This document shows positions 26,748 to 35,449 of a DNA stretch of 64,000 nucleotides, in pieces. Positions within the stretch are counted from its first letter, which is position 1. Every line of letters begins with the position of its first letter. Source of the stretch: Prado023 sp963788325 (GTDB lineage: Bacteria > Actinomycetota > Actinomycetes > S36-B12 > CAIYMF01). The notes under the pieces are model-generated. The model had not been told where the DNA came from and did no database searches. It was given only the letters and a program-made list of their open reading frames with translations. The stretch lies in NCBI GenBank assembly GCA_963788325.1, contig CAWBGJ010000002.1:1-64000 (forward strand). Direction: 5' to 3'. The position numbers were made by a program, and so were the translations under genes.

Positions 26748-27655
26748 TCAGCCGGCGAGCACGGCTCCCAACCCGATCCCCGCCGCGAGCAGCACTCCGT
26801 AGCCGAGCAGCAACCGACCGGTCGCACCGAGTACGGGGACGAGCGCCGCTCCGAGGGCGCCGGCCCGGACATCCCGCAGCGGGACGAGGGCCAGGGCGAG
26901 GGCGCCGAGGCCCGCCAACGCGGCCACGGGCCAGTCCAGCAGGCCGGTCAGGCCGACCAGGCCGATCAGCGCCGGAACCAGCAGAGCGGCCCAGATCAGG
27001 GCTTCGTAGAGCCCGCGGGTACGGGCATCGCCCAGCCGGACGGCCAACGTGCGCTTGCCGGCCACGGTGTCCGCCGGGATGTCGCGCAGGTTGTTGACCA
27101 CGAGGATCGCGCAGGACAGCGCGCCGACGCCCACGCCGCACAACCACGCCAGCGCGCTGCCGAGCCGACCTGACGGCCGCAGTCCCGCCCACGGCCACCA
27201 GGCCGAAGAACACGAAGACGAACACCTCGCCGAGCCCCGCGTACCCGTAGGGCCGCTGCCCGCCGGTGTAGGTCCAGGCGGCCACGATCGCCAGCCGCGC
27301 CGACCACGAGCAGCCACCACAGGCCGCTGAGCAGGACCAGCGCGAGCCCGGCCGCCGCGGCCACCGCGAAGGAGGCAACGCGGCACGCTTGACGGCCCCG
27401 GGCTCGGCCAGCCCCTGCCCGACGAGTCGGACCGGACCGACCCGGGCATGGTCGGTCCCCCGGACCCGTCGCTGTAGTCGTTGGCGTAGTTGACCCCGAC
27501 CTGCAGGGCCAGGGCCACGACCAGGGCCAGCAGCGCCCGTCCACGACCGGGGTCGCCTCCCAGGCGGCCACCGCGGTGCCGACCAGCACGGGGGCGAAGG
27601 CCGCGGGCAGCGTGCGCGGGCGGGCACCGTCGATCCACTGCCGGGCGCTGGTCAT
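26748..27655 (-). CDS. menA: 1,4-dihydroxy-2-naphthoate polyprenyltransferase, frameshifted
   Basis: UbiA-type membrane enzyme that prenylates DHNA. ATG 27655 gives MTSARQWIDGARPRTLPAAFAPVLVG; further pieces in other frames give LQVGVNYANDYSDGVRGTD (first Asp-rich motif), TYTGGQRPYGYAGLGEVFVFVFFG and NNLRDIPADTVAGKRTLAVRLGD (second Asp-rich motif). Breaks fall near 27540, 27460, 27380, 27295 and 27180; one at about 27463 is a missing G in a GGGG run. About 300 residues after repair. The start overlaps the menE stop (ATGA). Confidence 0.9.
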
Positions 27656-28965
27656 GGCGCGATCCTGTCACGGTCCTCGGGAGGGCTGACGGCGGCGAGG
27701 CGGCCCTCGGCCAGCGCGGCCAGCGCGGCCAGCTCGGCCAGCGCTCGACGATCCGGCTTGCCTGCCGCCAGCATCGGCACCGCCTCGATCCGACGGACCA
27801 GCCGGGGTCGGGCAGCACTGCCCAGCCGGGCTGCTACGGCATCCGCCAGCTCGACGAGGGGCAGGTCCCCGCCCTGGCCCGCAGCGGCGACCACGAGGGC
27901 CGCCACCGTGACCCCGAACCGCTCGTCGGCGAGCGCCACCACCTCGGCGTCCGCCAGTCGGGCATCGGCGAGCAGCACCGCACGCACCGCGGCCAGTGAC
28001 ACCGATGCACCGCCCACCTGGACGACGTCGTCGACCCGACCGGTCACGGTGACCAGTCCGTCGGGATCGACCTGACCCAGGTCCGCGGTCTGGAAGCAGC
28101 GTCCCCCGCTGGCGCCGGTCTGCCAGCGCCCGGCGTCCCGCCCGTCGCGGTAGCCGGTCGCCACCTGGGCGCCGCAGATCGTGAGGTGGCCCGTGGGGTC
28201 GGTCCGTATGGTGGTCCCGGGCAGCGGCCGTCCGTCGAGGACCGCACCCCCACAGGTCTCGGTCATCCCGTAGGAACGCACGACATTCACCCCGGCCGAG
28301 CGCAGCCGGTCGACCAGGGACGCCGGGGTGGCCGCCCCGCCCACCAGGACGACCGAGTACTGCGCCAACGGTGCCCAGCCCGGCCGCCCCGCCGCATCGA
28401 GCAGTGCCAGCATCGCGGGGACCAGCGACACGGCCAGCGGGCGTTGCTCGCCAGCCGCGTCGAGGGCGCGGGCCGTGGCGGACGCGAATTCCTGCACCGT
28501 GAAGGGCTGCGCCCCGCCCAGGCTCGCCATCGCGACCGGCGAGGTCCCTGCCTCGATCGAGCGCACCGCCACCATGAGCCCGCCCGCGTGGTGCAGGGGC
28601 AGGGCGGCGACCCAGCGGTGGCCCGCGGGCTGGCCGGCCCACTGGCGCATGCTCGCGGCCGCGGCCCGCAGGGCAGATCGTGGCAGCAGGACCCCGGCCG
28701 GGTTGCCGGTGGAGCCGGAGGTGGCGGCCACGAGGGCGATGTCCCCGGCGACGGGCCGCTCGGGTGCGACAGCGGCCCGGATCATCGCGCGGTACCCCGG
28801 TGACCCGCTTCCCGGGAGCAGGGCGAGGGCCGGACCGTGGCCCCGCATCGCGCTCGCCAGCGCCGGCATGAGCACGTCCAGCCCCGCGGGCCCCGCCGGG
28901 ATCTCCAGGCCCCGGCACGGGCGCACCGCAGCCCTCGCAGCGGGGTCGGGGCCGTCGGCGTCCAT
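27652..28965 (-). CDS. menE: O-succinylbenzoate-CoA ligase
   Basis: 437 residues from ATG 28965 (a GTG at 28974 is also possible). An ANL-superfamily enzyme: VAATSGSTGNPAGVLL is the P-loop, RSYGMTETCGGAVLDG the A5 motif, QTADLGQVDPDGLVTVTGR the ribose-binding/hinge region and AAGKPDRRAL the catalytic Lys. It adenylates o-succinylbenzoate and joins it to CoA. The N-terminal domain is short, as usual for actinobacterial MenE. The stop overlaps menA; it is divergent from an ABC exporter with a 153-nt gap. Confidence 0.88.
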   Translation of the reverse strand: MDADGPDPAARAAVRPCRGLEIPAGPAGLDVLMPALASAMRGHGPALALLPGSGSPGYRAMIRAAVAPERPVAGDIALVAATSGSTGNPAGVLLPRSALRAAAASMRQWAGQPAGHRWVAALPLHHAGGLMVAVRSIEAGTSPVAMASLGGAQPFTVQEFASATARALDAAGEQRPLAVSLVPAMLALLDAAGRPGWAPLAQYSVVLVGGAATPASLVDRLRSAGVNVVRSYGMTETCGGAVLDGRPLPGTTIRTDPTGHLTICGAQVATGYRDGRDAGRWQTGASGGRCFQTADLGQVDPDGLVTVTGRVDDVVQVGGASVSLAAVRAVLLADARLADAEVVALADERFGVTVAALVVAAAGQGGDLPLVELADAVAARLGSAARPRLVRRIEAVPMLAAGKPDRRALAELAALAALAEGRLAAVSPPEDRDRIAP

Positions 28966-29118
28966 GGCGATCACAGGGTAGGTGGCAGCGGGCGGTTCCT
29001 CCCACTCGCTCAGCGTGCGCGCAGGCTCATGCGATGGACCCGCGGGGCGCGGGGGAGCGACCCGCACACATTTCAACAGGCGTTGATAACGAAGTTCGGT
29101 CGGCGTAGTCTCGCGGGC

Positions 29119-30207
29119 ATGCGCGCCATGATCCTCAAGGAGTTCCGCGAACTGCGTCGTGACCACCGCACGGTGGGGTTGTTGATCGGGATGCCGCTGA
29201 TGCTGCTGATCGTCTTCGGCTACGCGGCCAACTTCAACGTGTCCAGCGTCGAGACAGCCGTGGTGGGGCCACAGGCCGAGCAGGTGGCAGCCACGCTCCC
29301 CGAGTTCTTCGACGTCACGGTGATCGAACCCAGCGCCGACCGCGCGCAGACCGAGACGCTCATCGTCGACAACGAGGTGGATGTCGCGATCGTGACCGGC
29401 GCCGTGCCCCCGACCGCCCTGGTCGACGGCTCCAACCTGTTCGGGGCACAGGCGGCGGTGTCGGTGCTCAACAAGTCCGGCGACGCGATCACCACCGAGA
29501 TCATGTTCAACCCCGAGCTCAAGACGTCGTGGGTGATGATCCCAGCGATCATCGGGCTGATCCTGACGTTCATCGGCACGATCGTCACCAGCATCGGCAT
29601 GGTCCGCGAGCGCGAGACGGGCACCCTCGAGCAGCTGGCCGTCATGCCCATCCGGCCCAGTGCCGTGATCCTGGGCAAGATCACGCCCTATTTCGTGCTC
29701 GCCTCGATCGACATGCTGGTCGTGACGATCCTCGGGATCCTGCTGTTCGACGTGCCGTTCAACGGCAGCCCGGCGGTGTTCGCCCTCGGCGCGGCGCTGT
29801 TCCTGTTCGTGGTCCTGGGTCTGGGGATCTTCATCTCCACGATCTCGCAGAATGCCGGCCAGGCCATCCAGACCGCCTTCTTCTTCCTGCTCCCCCAGAT
29901 CCTGCTTTCCGGGATGATCTTCCCGCTGGTGGCGATCCCGTGGGGGGTTCGCTGGATCTCCTACCTGCTGCCGCTGACCTACTTCACGATGATCAGCCAG
30001 GGGGTGATGATCCGCGGTGCGGGGCTGGACTCGCTGCTGCTGCCCTTCGCCGCGCTCACCGTGATGGCGATCGTCGTCTTCTCCGGAGCCGTGCTGAGGT
30101 TCCGCCGCGACCTCGCCCCGGGCCACCCGGGTCACGGAGCCGGGCCGGCGGTGGATCAGGGCGGTGGCGCGCCGGCCGCTGCGGATGGCCAGGATGCGCG
30201 GCCGTGA
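29119..30207 (+). CDS. ABC-2 type exporter permease (YbhR/YbhS-like)
   Basis: 362 residues. A first helix TVGLLIGMPLMLLIVFGY precedes an extracytoplasmic domain (about residues 35-160), then five helices with the ABC-2 signature RERETGTLEQLAVMPIRPSAVILGKITPY and SGMIFPLVAIPWGVRWISYLLPLTYF. This is the architecture of YhhJ/YbhR/YbhS half-permeases. Only one permease gene is present, so it may homodimerise. The stop overlaps the GTG of the first ATPase (GTGA). Confidence 0.88.
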   Translation: MRAMILKEFRELRRDHRTVGLLIGMPLMLLIVFGYAANFNVSSVETAVVGPQAEQVAATLPEFFDVTVIEPSADRAQTETLIVDNEVDVAIVTGAVPPTALVDGSNLFGAQAAVSVLNKSGDAITTEIMFNPELKTSWVMIPAIIGLILTFIGTIVTSIGMVRERETGTLEQLAVMPIRPSAVILGKITPYFVLASIDMLVVTILGILLFDVPFNGSPAVFALGAALFLFVVLGLGIFISTISQNAGQAIQTAFFFLLPQILLSGMIFPLVAIPWGVRWISYLLPLTYFTMISQGVMIRGAGLDSLLLPFAALTVMAIVVFSGAVLRFRRDLAPGHPGHGAGPAVDQGGGAPAAADGQDARP

Positions 30208-31064
30208 GCACCGCACCAGCCGAGCACGCGCCCGTGGCAGTGCGCGGTGCCGTCGTGGAGTACGCGACCAAGCGGGCGCTGGACGGCGTCGACCTCGACG
30301 CGGCCGCGGGAGCGGTCACCGCGGTCATCGGAGGCGACGGCGCGGGCAAGACCACGCTCCTGCGGCTGCTGGTCGGCCGGGCGCCGCTGTCGGCGGGGAC
30401 CGTGCGGGTCCCCGAGCTTCCCCAGATCGGCTACCTGCCCGCCACCCTGGGCAGCTGGGCTGGCCTGACCGTCCAGCAGAACGTCGAGTTCGTCGGGGGC
30501 ACCTACGGCGTGCCCACGCAGACCCTTGCCGACCGGGGTCAGGAACTGCTCCGCGCGGCGGGCCTGGAGGCGTTCCGCGACAGGCCGGCGAGCCAACTGT
30601 CCGGTGGCATGCGCCGCAAGTTGGGCGTGGTCCTGGCCCTGCTCCACGAACCAGCCGTGCTGGTCCTCGATGAGCCGACCACCGGCGTGGATCCCGTCAG
30701 CCGGGTCGAGCTGTGGCGACTGGCTGCCCAGGCTGCGGCCAGGGGCACGTCGGTCGTGATGAGCACGACCTACCTGGACGAGGCGCAGCGCGCCGGGCAG
30801 GTCCTGGTCCTCGACCAGGGGCGCGTGCTGGTCGCCGGCACGCCGGCTGAGGTCGTTGCCGGGATGCAGGGGGTCCTCACCGAGGCGGCCAGACCGCATC
30901 GCCGCGAGTGGGCGTGGCGCCGGGGACGGGTGTTCCGCGAGGTCTGGCCCGAGGGTCTGCCCGGCGAGGTCCCCGAGGGCCTCACCGTGGTCGCGCCCGA
31001 GCTCGAGGACGTCGTGATCTCCCGAGCACTGGGCGTGGCCAACGCGCAGGGAGGCACCCCATGA
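30204..31064 (+). CDS. ABC exporter ATPase, equivalent of YbhF N-half
   Basis: 286 residues. Walker A is GGDGAGKTTLLR (the DGAGKT form typical of the first half of YbhF), signature LSGGMRRKLGVVLALLH, Walker B VLVLDEPTTGVDPVSRVELW, H-loop replaced by Tyr: MSTTYLDEAQ. Here His of the switch is Tyr, so this site may be weak in hydrolysis. The C-terminal 60 residues are rich in Arg/Trp. It overlaps both neighbours by 4 nt and should pair with the second ATPase. Confidence 0.87.
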   Translation: MSTAPAEHAPVAVRGAVVEYATKRALDGVDLDAAAGAVTAVIGGDGAGKTTLLRLLVGRAPLSAGTVRVPELPQIGYLPATLGSWAGLTVQQNVEFVGGTYGVPTQTLADRGQELLRAAGLEAFRDRPASQLSGGMRRKLGVVLALLHEPAVLVLDEPTTGVDPVSRVELWRLAAQAAARGTSVVMSTTYLDEAQRAGQVLVLDQGRVLVAGTPAEVVAGMQGVLTEAARPHRREWAWRRGRVFREVWPEGLPGEVPEGLTVVAPELEDVVISRALGVANAQGGTP

Positions 31065-31954
31065 GCGCCGCCGGATCAGGGGACACCGCCCTGCTCCAGG
31101 TCCAGCGCGTGACCAAGGAGTTCGGGTCGTTCGTCGCCGTGGACGACGTGTCGTTCTCCGTGGCTCCCGGCGAGGTCGTCGGGCTGCTCGGTGCCAACGG
31201 CGCGGGCAAGACGACCGTCATCCGGATCGCCCTCGGGCTGGTCGCGGCCACCGGGGGCGACGTCCGGCTGCTGGGCAGCTATCCCGATCGCGCGGTCCGC
31301 CGACGGATCGGCTACGTGCCCCAGGGCCTGGGGTTGTATGCCGACATGAGCGTCCAGGAGAACCTGGAGTTCGTCGCCTCGGTCTACGGCCACCCCCGCC
31401 CCAAGGCTCCCGAGTCCTTGGCTGAGGTCGCCGACGAGCTGGTGGGCGCCCTCTCGCTGGGCAGCCAGCGTGAGCTCGCGTTCGAGTGCGCCCTGCTGCA
31501 CAGCCCCGAGCTGGTGGTCCTCGACGAGCCCACGTCAGGAGTGGGCGCGCTGACCGCCCACGCACTGTGGGACACGATCCATGAGCGTGCCGAGGCCGGC
31601 CTCGGCGTCCTGGTCACCACGCACTACATGCAGGAGGCCCAGCAGTGTGACCGGCTCCTGCTGATGGCCGGCGGGAAGCTCGTCGCCCAGGGCAGCGAGG
31701 CTCAGATCGTGGGCGACACCACCGCCGTGGTCGTGGTCACCGAGCAGTGGGCGCTGACCTTCGACGCACTGTCCCGGGCCGGCCTGCCGGTGACGCTGTC
31801 CGGCACGGACGTGCGGGTGGCCGACGTCGGGGCCGCCGACGTCGAGCGCGCCCTGGCCGCCGCGGGCATTGCCGGGCAGGTCCACGCGGTCCCCGCCACC
31901 ATCGAGGAGCGGATGACGGTCCTGGCCGCGAGGTCGGACTCGGCGGCCTCCTGA
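31061..31954 (+). CDS. ABC exporter ATPase, equivalent of YbhF C-half, altered signature
   Basis: 297 residues. Walker A GANGAGKTT (44-52), Q-loop YVPQGLGLYADMSVQENL, Walker B LVVLDEPTSGV and H-loop VTTHYMQEAQ are intact, but the signature reads LSLGSQRELAFECALLH instead of LSGGQ/LPLGWRQ, and the D-loop SGVDP is SGVGAL (Asp lost). With the Tyr switch in the partner ATPase, the two sites look complementary, with one competent Walker/H-loop set and one competent signature. The C-terminal domain resembles YbhF. TetR is encoded convergently just after it. Confidence 0.85.
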   Translation: MSAAGSGDTALLQVQRVTKEFGSFVAVDDVSFSVAPGEVVGLLGANGAGKTTVIRIALGLVAATGGDVRLLGSYPDRAVRRRIGYVPQGLGLYADMSVQENLEFVASVYGHPRPKAPESLAEVADELVGALSLGSQRELAFECALLHSPELVVLDEPTSGVGALTAHALWDTIHERAEAGLGVLVTTHYMQEAQQCDRLLLMAGGKLVAQGSEAQIVGDTTAVVVVTEQWALTFDALSRAGLPVTLSGTDVRVADVGAADVERALAAAGIAGQVHAVPATIEERMTVLAARSDSAAS

Positions 31955-31999
31955 TCCGCGGGCAGACGGCTGCCCGATTCGGGGCCGCCGCCGGCCGTC

Positions 32000-32614
32000 T
32001 CACTGCCGGTATGTCCCGTCGAGGTAGCGCTGGATGGTGGGGCCCACGTCGTCAGCCAGCTCATCGAGACTCGGGTCCGTCAACGGCGGGAGCAGCAGGG
32101 CGTGGCGGCCCAGGACGACCCCGAACAGGTGGGTCATGGCCAGCGCCACCTGTCGTGTCGGGTCCGGGCCCCGGGTGACCGCCCGGACCTGCGGGACGAG
32201 CCGGGCGAACGCGAACTCGCGCAACAGCCGTCCACCGGTCGGCTCCTCGCCGGCCGAGCGCAGGATCGCCAGGACCGGCTCGCGGAAGCCCGGCTGCTCC
32301 CACACGCCGAGCACATAGACCGCCAGACGCCGGCCCAGGAGCTCGCGGGAACCGGCGAGCACCTCCCCGAGTCCGACACCTGGGTCGAACGGGATCTCGA
32401 TGACCTCCTGGAAGAGCCCGGCCTTGCCACCGAAGTAGTGGTTGATCATGGCCGCATCGACCCCGACCCGAGCCCCGATGGACCGCACGGTCGCGCTGGC
32501 GTAGCCCCGTTCCGCGAACTCCTCGCGGGCTGCGGCGAGGATCTCGGCCCGGGTGTCCGAACCGTCCGAGCGTGGGCCCCGCCGACGGCTGGGCGTTGCC
32601 GGGGTGTCGCTCAT
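32000..32614 (-). CDS. TetR family regulator of the adjacent exporter
   Basis: 204 residues from ATG 32614. N-terminal HTH: DTRAEILAAAREEFAERGYASATVRSIGARVGVDAAMINHYFGGKAGLFQEV. The ligand domain ends in ALAMTHLFGVVLGRHALLLPPL. It is convergent with the exporter (46 nt between stops); in Enterobacteria the related YbhF/S/R pump is also controlled by a neighbouring TetR regulator, CecR. Binding site not identified. Confidence 0.85.
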   Translation of the reverse strand: MSDTPATPSRRRGPRSDGSDTRAEILAAAREEFAERGYASATVRSIGARVGVDAAMINHYFGGKAGLFQEVIEIPFDPGVGLGEVLAGSRELLGRRLAVYVLGVWEQPGFREPVLAILRSAGEEPTGGRLLREFAFARLVPQVRAVTRGPDPTRQVALAMTHLFGVVLGRHALLLPPLTDPSLDELADDVGPTIQRYLDGTYRQ

Positions 32615-32692
32615 GGGGTCATTGTCCCGCCTGGTGCCCCGGCAGGGAATCCGCCGGGGTCCCTGCCGGAGCCGAGTTGCTAGCCTGCCCGC

Positions 32693-33304
32693 ATGTCGGT
32701 CGAGCCTGTTCTCCGCGCGGCCACCCCGGCGGACGCGCCCTTCATCGCGTGGGGCCTGGACGAGGCCTCCGGGGGCTTCTTCACCACGATGCTGGGACGG
32801 CCCGCCCACGAGGTCCTCACCAGGGTCGCCGCCCAGCCGAGGCACGCCTTCTCGTTCGCCCACGTGGTCATCGCCGAGTCCGACGGTTCCGCGATCGGGC
32901 TCTGCCAAGGCTTCGGCTACGGGACCCCCGACGGGACCGCCGAGCTGGTGCGGGCTGCGGGGGTGCGGGCGCTGCGGCTCGGTGCGGTGGCGCTGGCAGG
33001 TCGCCGCCTGCTGGCTGCCCTGGACCACCACGAACCTGGGCAGTGGTACCTGCAGGCCATCGCCGTGCGACCCGAGGGTCGTGGCACGGGGGTGGGTCGC
33101 CGCCTGCTGGCCGACGCCTTCGATCGGGCGCGAGGCTCGGGGTCCTCGGAACTGGCCCTCGACGTGGATGTCTCGAACACCAGGGCGGCCGACCTCTACC
33201 GTCGGGTCGGTCTCGAGGTGGTTTCGACCTCGAAGCCGGCTCGGCTGCTGGAGGGAGCCTCCGTGCACCGGATGCAGGCCCGGCTCGAGGGCCCGACGCC
33301 CTGA
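32693..33304 (+). CDS. GNAT family N-acetyltransferase
   Basis: 203 residues. The acetyl-CoA site is QAIAVRPEGRGTGVGRRLLADAF (RxxGxG/A), followed by ELALDVDVSNTRAADLYRRVGLEVV. The N-terminal FAHVVIAESDGSAIGLCQGFGY strand fits the fold. Acceptor unknown; possibilities include small amines or protein N-termini. It starts 79 nt from the divergent tetR gene. Confidence 0.85.
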   Translation: MSVEPVLRAATPADAPFIAWGLDEASGGFFTTMLGRPAHEVLTRVAAQPRHAFSFAHVVIAESDGSAIGLCQGFGYGTPDGTAELVRAAGVRALRLGAVALAGRRLLAALDHHEPGQWYLQAIAVRPEGRGTGVGRRLLADAFDRARGSGSSELALDVDVSNTRAADLYRRVGLEVVSTSKPARLLEGASVHRMQARLEGPTP

Positions 33305-33376
33305 TCGGTGTCCCGCGGGCGGGCGGCGTGCGGCGGTTCCCAGCCGGGCGCTGGAGCGTGCCCTACCCTGTGCATC

Positions 33377-34300
33377 GTGGACACCCGTGACCGCTACGCC
33401 TCGATCCCCGTCGTCACCGCGGACAGCCCGGCATACGCCGACCCGGCCGTCTCCACCGTCCGTCCCGGCGCGGACTGGCAGCCCATGGGTGACTGGAGCG
33501 ACATCCGCTACGAGCTCTCCGGCGACGGCGTGGCCAAGATCACGATCAACCGTCCCGAGGTGCGCAACGCGTTCCGCCCGCAGACCCTGTTCGAGCTGCA
33601 GGAGGCCTTCAACCTCGCCCGCGACGACGACCGGGTGGGGGTCATCATCCTCACCGGCCAGGGCGACTGGGCGTTCTGCTCGGGCGGCGACCAGCGCATC
33701 CGCGGCAACGACGGCTACATCGGCGACGACGAGGTCGCAAGCAAGGGGATCGGGCGCCTGAACGTGCTCGACCTGCAGGTCCAGATCCGTCGGCTGCCCA
33801 AGCCGGTGGTCGCGATGGTGGCCGGCTACGCGATGGGCGGCGGGCACGTGCTGCACATCTGCTGCGACCTGACGATCTCGGCGGACAACGCCCGCTACGG
33901 CCAGACCGGTCCGAAGGTCGGCTCGTTCGACGGCGGCTACGGCTCGGGTCTGCTGGCCCGCCAGATCGGCCAGAAGCGTGCCCGCGAGGTGTGGTTCCTG
34001 TGCCGGCAGTACGGGGCCGAGCAGGCCTACGAGTGGGGCCTGGTCAACCAGGTGGTCCCCCTGGCCGACCTCGAGGAGGAGACGATGCAGTGGGCGCGCG
34101 AGATGCTCACGATGTCGCCCCTGGCGCTGCGGATGCTCAAGGCCTCCCTGAATGCCGCCGACGACGGCCTGGCCGGCATCCAGCAGCTGGCCGGCGACGC
34201 CACCCTGCTGTTCTACATGACCGAGGAGGCCCAAGAGGGCCGCGACGCCTACACCGGCAAGCGCACTCCGGACTTCGCCAGGTTCCCGAAGCGGCCCTGA
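33377..34300 (+). CDS. menB: 1,4-dihydroxy-2-naphthoyl-CoA synthase
   Basis: 307 residues from GTG 33377, chosen because the open frame upstream is not conserved. A crotonase: KITINRPEVRNAFRPQTLFELQ, FCSGGDQRIRG, YAMGGGHVLHICCDLTIS, SFDGGYGSGLLARQIG and TEEAQEGRDAYTGKRTPDF (catalytic Asp/Tyr segments of MenB). It cyclises o-succinylbenzoyl-CoA. It is immediately upstream of menC, whose ATG lies 5 nt after the stop. Confidence 0.95.
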   Translation: MDTRDRYASIPVVTADSPAYADPAVSTVRPGADWQPMGDWSDIRYELSGDGVAKITINRPEVRNAFRPQTLFELQEAFNLARDDDRVGVIILTGQGDWAFCSGGDQRIRGNDGYIGDDEVASKGIGRLNVLDLQVQIRRLPKPVVAMVAGYAMGGGHVLHICCDLTISADNARYGQTGPKVGSFDGGYGSGLLARQIGQKRAREVWFLCRQYGAEQAYEWGLVNQVVPLADLEEETMQWAREMLTMSPLALRMLKASLNAADDGLAGIQQLAGDATLLFYMTEEAQEGRDAYTGKRTPDFARFPKRP

Positions 34301-34304
34301 CGTG

Positions 34305-35432
34305 ATGGCCGGGGATCCCACGACGACCGTCCCGCCCGCAGCGGTACCGCCCGGGCCGGGTCCGGTCCGGGCACGCGCGGCCACCGGTGCTGTGCCCGAG
34401 CTCACCCCGGCGCAGCTGGGCGCGGTCGCCGTGCCGTTCCGGGTGCCGCTGAACCGGCGCTTCCGGGGCGTGGAGCACCGCGAGGGCCTGCTGTTCTGCG
34501 GACCTTCGGGCTGGTCTGAGTGGGCCCCGTTCCCGGAGTACGACGACTGGGAGGCGGCCCGCTGGCTGGCCGCAGCGGTCGAGGCGGCGTGGGGCAACTG
34601 GCCCGAGCCGGTGCGCGCGAGCGTGCCGGTGAACGTCATCGTGCCCGCACTGGCCCACGAGGACATCGCGGGTTTCGTCACCAACTCGGTGGCCCGGACC
34701 GGGGCCACGACGTTCAAGGTGAAGGTCGGCGAGGCGGGTGCGGCCCTGGCCGATGACCTGTCCCGGGTGGCCACCGTGCGCGCGGCACTGTCCGAGGCCG
34801 GCGTGCGCGACCCGCTGATCCGCCTGGACGCCAACGGCGCCTGGACCGTGGCCCAGGCGCGCCGCGCAGCGCGGATGTTCGCCGCGGAGTTCGGCTCCGT
34901 CCTGGACTACTTCGAGCAGCCGTGCCGGACCACCACCGAGCTCGCCGAGCTGCGCTACCGGCTCGTGGACGACGACGTGCATGTGCGCATCGCCGTCGAC
35001 GAGGGACTGCGCCGGGCCCGCGACCTGTACGCCGATGACCTGGCGGCCTCCCTGCGCTCTGCCGGTGACGTACTGATCGTCAAGGTGGCCCCGGTGGGTG
35101 GAGTCGCCCGCGCACTGGCGCTCATCGAGGAGATCGGACTGCCCGTGGTCGTCTCCGGGGAGATGAACACGTCCGTGGGGCTCTGCGCAGGGCTGGCACT
35201 GGCCGCCGCGGTACCCGACCTCGCTGGTGCTGCTGGCCTGGGCACGGGCCTGCTGCTGGCCGACGACGTGAGCGCCGGGACGCTGATCCCCCGTGACGGG
35301 GAGATGGCCGTGACCCGACGGCTGCCCGACGAGCAGGCCCTGGGCCGTGCGGCGGGTGCGCTGGGCGCCGAGGGTGCGATGTGGTGGCGCGAGCGGCTGG
35401 CGCGGTGCGCGCGGCTGCTGGCCGTGATCTGA
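34305..35432 (+). CDS. menC: o-succinylbenzoate synthase
   Basis: 375 residues; GTG 34302 just before ATG 34305 is an alternative. Enolase superfamily residues: TTFKVKVG (KxK base), RLDANGAW (Asp ligand), FEQPC (Glu ligand), IAVDEGLR (Asp-Glu ligand) and VLIVKVAPVGG (second Lys). It dehydrates SHCHC to o-succinylbenzoate. A hydrophilic 30-residue N-terminal extension (PPAAVPPGPGPVRAR) precedes the fold. Ends 17 nt before menD. Confidence 0.93.
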   Translation: MAGDPTTTVPPAAVPPGPGPVRARAATGAVPELTPAQLGAVAVPFRVPLNRRFRGVEHREGLLFCGPSGWSEWAPFPEYDDWEAARWLAAAVEAAWGNWPEPVRASVPVNVIVPALAHEDIAGFVTNSVARTGATTFKVKVGEAGAALADDLSRVATVRAALSEAGVRDPLIRLDANGAWTVAQARRAARMFAAEFGSVLDYFEQPCRTTTELAELRYRLVDDDVHVRIAVDEGLRRARDLYADDLAASLRSAGDVLIVKVAPVGGVARALALIEEIGLPVVVSGEMNTSVGLCAGLALAAAVPDLAGAAGLGTGLLLADDVSAGTLIPRDGEMAVTRRLPDEQALGRAAGALGAEGAMWWRERLARCARLLAVI

Positions 35433-35449
35433 GCCGTGGCCCGCTGACC

